Origin: Monarcha castaneiventris obscurior
Lineage: Eukaryota > Chordata > Aves > Passeriformes > Monarchidae
Length of the DNA stretch: 64,000 nucleotides
Direction: 5' to 3'
Assembly (NCBI GenBank): GCA_026261815.1
Contig: JAMPIT010000174.1
Location: 15,438,001 to 15,502,000, forward strand
Part shown: piece after piece, positions 60,907 through 64,000 of the stretch
How the letters are laid out: each line of letters starts with the position of its first letter
How positions within the stretch are numbered: position 1 is the stretch's first letter
The notes under the pieces: generated by a model
Told to the model about the DNA's origin: nothing
What the model saw: the letters and a program-made list of their open reading frames with translations, nothing else
Databases searched by the model: none
Translations under genes and position numbers: made by a program

Positions 60907-62404
60907 ATGCTTATGAGTGGAACTGAAGTTGTTCTCAAGAAAACTGAAAATGAGCACCAATGTAAAAAACCCCTACACTTTAATGTAGTTCTGTTGTGGG
61001 TATAAATACACTTGTGTGCCCAAAACAAGATAGTTGCTGGGTTTATTAGAGTGTGCCTACTTTTCCTGTGTTTATTCATAATTAATTTACTAATAAAGAT
61101 TTTTCAGCTGTGGTGGAGTCTTTATCCTACCATAACAAGAGCTCCTGGCTTCATAACTTCACTGGAGCAGCCCACATGATGAATATGAGCTGAAGAATAG
61201 AAGCCAAATCCTTCTAGGCTCTGTATATTTGTGCTTGCCAGAAAAATTATGGCCAGTCGAAGGAGCAGGAGATGGAAAGTAGCCACCTCTGCTTTGGCGC
61301 TTCTGAGAGTCCACTGAGACCACTGTGCAAGCCTTTATACTTGGACCTACATAAGTGCCTTCTGAAGCTGGATACTGGAATTGGGGGGCAGCAGGGACTG
61401 CTTATTTATGAGTTACTTAGCAGTCCCTGATGCAGCAGTTGCCATAAGGCATAGCCTCAATGCAGCTTGTTCATACTCCTGGCAAAAGTTATCCTCCTGG
61501 GAAGCTGTGTTGCTGGCCAGAAAACAAGAATACTTTACTGCTTCTCTCACAGAGTGTGAGTATATTCACTCTGGGGGCAGTTTTAGCGTTTGGCCCTATG
61601 CCTGGACATCATTACTATTGGGCACTTGAACTGCACACAGCCACGCTGACCAGAGCCTGTGCTGAAAAGATTACATTGTCCCAAACCAATATTTTCAATT
61701 TGGCCCTCATGCTTCTGACAGCAGGAAACTTTTGGAAACACCATAGGCTGTTTGCTGTAAACAGCATTACCTGAAAAAATCCTGGTGAATATCAAGAGGT
61801 TTCATGAAAACAAGAGGATACAGAAATGCAGTCCCCTCTAGTGAGGTGGGATGAGCTGAAGTGAAGCAGTTAAACAATATGTGCTCCACATGGTACAAAA
61901 GCTCAAACTACATTTAAACAGCTTTTCTAAAAAAGCACCTGGTTAACGAGTTTGGGGTAAACCACCAGAACTCACTTTAAATACAGGGAAGAATATTTTC
62001 CTACTTATCCTGAACCTTTACCTTTTATAAATTTAAAAACATCATCTTACCTAGAAACGGGACTGACAACAGACAGCAGCACCACGTGTGAGCCTACCCT
62101 GAATCTAAAAGGGGAAGGAGATTTCAGTTTCAAAATGCAAGTGTTCCTATTCATGTCATAACTAAAGTGAAGTGTTTTGCTATATCTGGGCATAAAGAAA
62201 TATAAAGCAGCAGCTAAAAAAAAAAAAGGGTACAAATCTGAATATCACTGCATTTATGGCATCTCATGGTGTTGGATTTCTAGAAACTGTATTTGTTAGT
62301 TCTCTTGGCAGAGGCAGCTGACTGGAAAAAATGTGATGATGCTCCAGCAACAAAACATTTTCTTACTTGCTGAGCTTAAAACATTTCTGTGGTTCAGAGG
62401 CTTC
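60907..62404. other. Unique non-coding DNA
   Basis: No gene is recognised. Frames of 82 and 104 codons on plus (61381-61774) and 70 on minus (61583-61795) overlap and have no familiar motif. An A run of 13 bases lies at 62216-62228. Confidence 0.6.
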
Positions 62405-62470
62405 TATGGGACTATTCCCATACCATAATCTTAAGCACATAATTAAGGGCTTTACTGGATCAGTGCCTGA
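62405..62470. mobile_element. Palindromic DNA element relic, right arm
   Basis: 'atgggactattcccatacc', 'cttaagcacataattaaggg' and 'ctttactggatcagtgcctg' follow an amniote foldback arm recalled as 'tgggactactcacatgctta', 'ttaagcacatgcttaagtgc', 'tttgctggatcagggcc'. This is the same theme as the element at 23.07 kb in the other direction. Divergence is moderate and the second arm is absent. Confidence 0.65.
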
Positions 62471-64000
62471 AAAACCAATGCTGATTTCTATTGAATGCAC
62501 ATTATGTTAGGGACCATTTGTAAGCTCATTAAAATGAACAGAAAGGATCCAGCAGATGCTGGGCCAAGCCTCGTCTGAGGACTTTCATCAGAGAAACAGC
62601 GTTGTCTCTTGTTTACACTTTCACAGGTCACTGAGTTCCCAGACTTTGAGTCATTGATTACATCGTATTATCAATTAAGTTAGAGATTTCCCATCAACTT
62701 AAATGGGTACAGGATAGGACATGAGGAAATAAACAGCAGAATCATGTTCAATTTGTGATTCTGGGTATTGGGTACTTAAAAACAAACAAAAAAAGCAGGC
62801 ATGCTCATGAATTCATGCACACAGAATAGCTTCTGCTTTAGTGCACTGTGTGTGCCATGCAATGTGTTTGGGAATGGACATTGCATTTCTTTGGAACAAC
62901 ATTGGACTTTCACCCTTCCTCCCCTTCCCTCAATGCCCAGAGTAGTAAATCCTCCATTTGTCTCACCTGTAGCTACAATAAAGCTGTTCTCAACGGTATT
63001 AACATCTGCCATGGTCATTCTTCTGGGGCGAGAAAGGCACAACATTTTCATTGCTCGCTCATTTGTGAACACTAGTTAAGTAAAGCTGTCGCTTGTGTCC
63101 GGTTATGGGTGAGTATTTTATAGCATAGTCTCCTTCCTAAAGCTAAACTGACACGGCCGAGCCCCATTTCATAGGCATTCTTAAATTCTTCCAAGCCATA
63201 TTTAAAATCCTTATGCTCAGACATGGCAGGTGCCATGTGTTTTCTCAGCTACATTAACAAATGCAATTTTGTGGCAACTTGACCACGCCAGTGAAGCAGT
63301 AAATTTCTGTAATCTCTGTGGTTAAGAATTTCACACAGGACTTTGCTGGGAATGTGTAAAGCCCATTAGTACAGGAGCATGATGAAGATAAAATTAAAAT
63401 ACCTTTACAGTAAAAGCCAAAAAAAAAGAGTGAAGTCTGGGGATTTTTTTTTCTGCTAGAGCAATGAAACATGTCAGAGAAAAATGCTGAAAGAGAAAAA
63501 AAGCTTCACTGAGCTCACCCAGCCTACTCTCCTTCTCAAATGACTGCCACCAATTTAGGTGAGAAGAGGTAATTTGGCTTACACAAATGCTAACACAGGC
63601 TTATCCTAAAGCATAACTGGGATGCAAAACTTTATAAATATCTTTTCCAAACCCTTGCTCCCTGTTACAGTACACATATTGTCCTCAAAAATGTTTTTGC
63701 AGGCTTAGGAAGATGATAGCCAAAACCTCCCTAGTCCCTAGCACGTGCAGGGTGCAATGGTGCATCTGCACGTTTCACTCACAGGATCTGCATTTTCCAG
63801 CATGAGCTCTGTTATTGGAGCTGAGACACCTTGGGGCTACTCAGGGCAGCCCAAGACCCTCCCCCAGCTCTAGCACCTCAGCTGTTGTGAGGGTTGGGAG
63901 CCTAATTTAGCACTCCCAGAACCAGAGGGTCTGCGCAGCATCGTTGGATCCTTGACTTAACCTGCTTTGGAAAAGGTTCTATGCTGAAATATGGGGCTAA
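62471..64000. other. Unique non-coding DNA
   Basis: No gene is confirmed. The block 62801-63079 has frames on both strands (92 and 75 codons plus, 98 minus), and the minus strand holds the short exon-like block listed next. The end of the window (63700-64000) is G+C-richer but without recognisable features. Confidence 0.55.
62967..63022 (-). other. Weak exon-like block, 56 bp, minus strand
   Basis: On the minus strand a short pyrimidine tract ending TTTCTCGCCCCAG (to 63023) is followed by 56 bp and a donor ACAG/GTGAGA (GT at 62966-62965). One frame is open through the block (RMTMADVNTVENSFIVAT), and it contains an ATG in good start context (ACCATGG). I recognise no protein. The pyrimidine tract is short, and the same frame stays open for more than 90 codons unspliced, which weakens the case for an exon. 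Chance is the more likely reading. Confidence 0.18.

Noticed and set aside
1..64000. CRISPR arrays, operons, prokaryotic promoters or toxin-antitoxin systems
   Set aside because: CR1, LTR and SINE content shows a vertebrate nuclear genome; no regularly spaced repeats or compact gene layout exist.
1..64000. tRNA, rRNA, snRNA or known microRNA genes
   Set aside because: No A-box/B-box pairs, cloverleaf or familiar RNA sequence was recognised on reading; a covariance-model scan would be needed to exclude them fully.

Overview
The window looks like non-coding DNA from a bird nuclear genome. The clearest sign is a set of CR1 LINE 3' ends. They carry the avian-type tail of repeated ATTCTATG-like octamers and the usual flank (dispersed phrases such as 'CTTCCAACCCAAAC' and 'CCATCCCTGGAA'). 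A solo LTR of avian endogenous-retrovirus type at about 58.65-59.0 kb supports this, as do worn SINEs and palindromic DNA elements of kinds shared by reptiles and birds. Base composition is AT-rich, repeat density is low, and every reading frame is broken often by stops. Nothing looks bacterial, viral or organellar. I cannot identify the species; a neoavian bird is a reasonable guess.

Layout. 1-6 kb: unique AT-rich DNA with a 13-bp triplication. 6.0-30.3 kb: unique DNA with CR1 pieces at 6.0, 14.6, 19.4, 27.2, 27.7 and 29.9 kb, two MIR-like SINE relics (11.3 and 24.8 kb) and a palindromic element at 23.1 kb. 30.3-45.6 kb: mostly unique, with a CR1 of a different subfamily at 39.6 kb, a block unusually free of stops at 34.6-35.4 kb and several AT-rich stretches that could be conserved non-coding elements. 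45.6-50.5 kb: the most structured part, with a palindromic-element relic that ends in a strong hairpin, two CR1 tails facing opposite ways, a 114-bp exon-like block, a cluster of GATA motifs and two plus-strand CR1 ends. 52.4-62.5 kb: two SINE relics on the minus strand, four relics of palindromic elements and the solo LTR. 62.5-64 kb: unique DNA with one weak minus-strand exon-like block.

I recognise no protein-coding gene, tRNA, rRNA or known microRNA. The window is best read as intergenic or deep-intron sequence. The two exon-like blocks (47981-48094 plus, 62967-63022 minus) have good splice consensus and one frame open throughout, but I cannot name a protein for either and either may be chance. 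I found no convincing undescribed system. The best leads are the 45.7-kb hairpin, the exon-like block beside the GATA cluster at 48 kb, and the unusual number of old palindromic elements in the last 20 kb. Family assignments come from recognising the sequence by eye, not from a database search.
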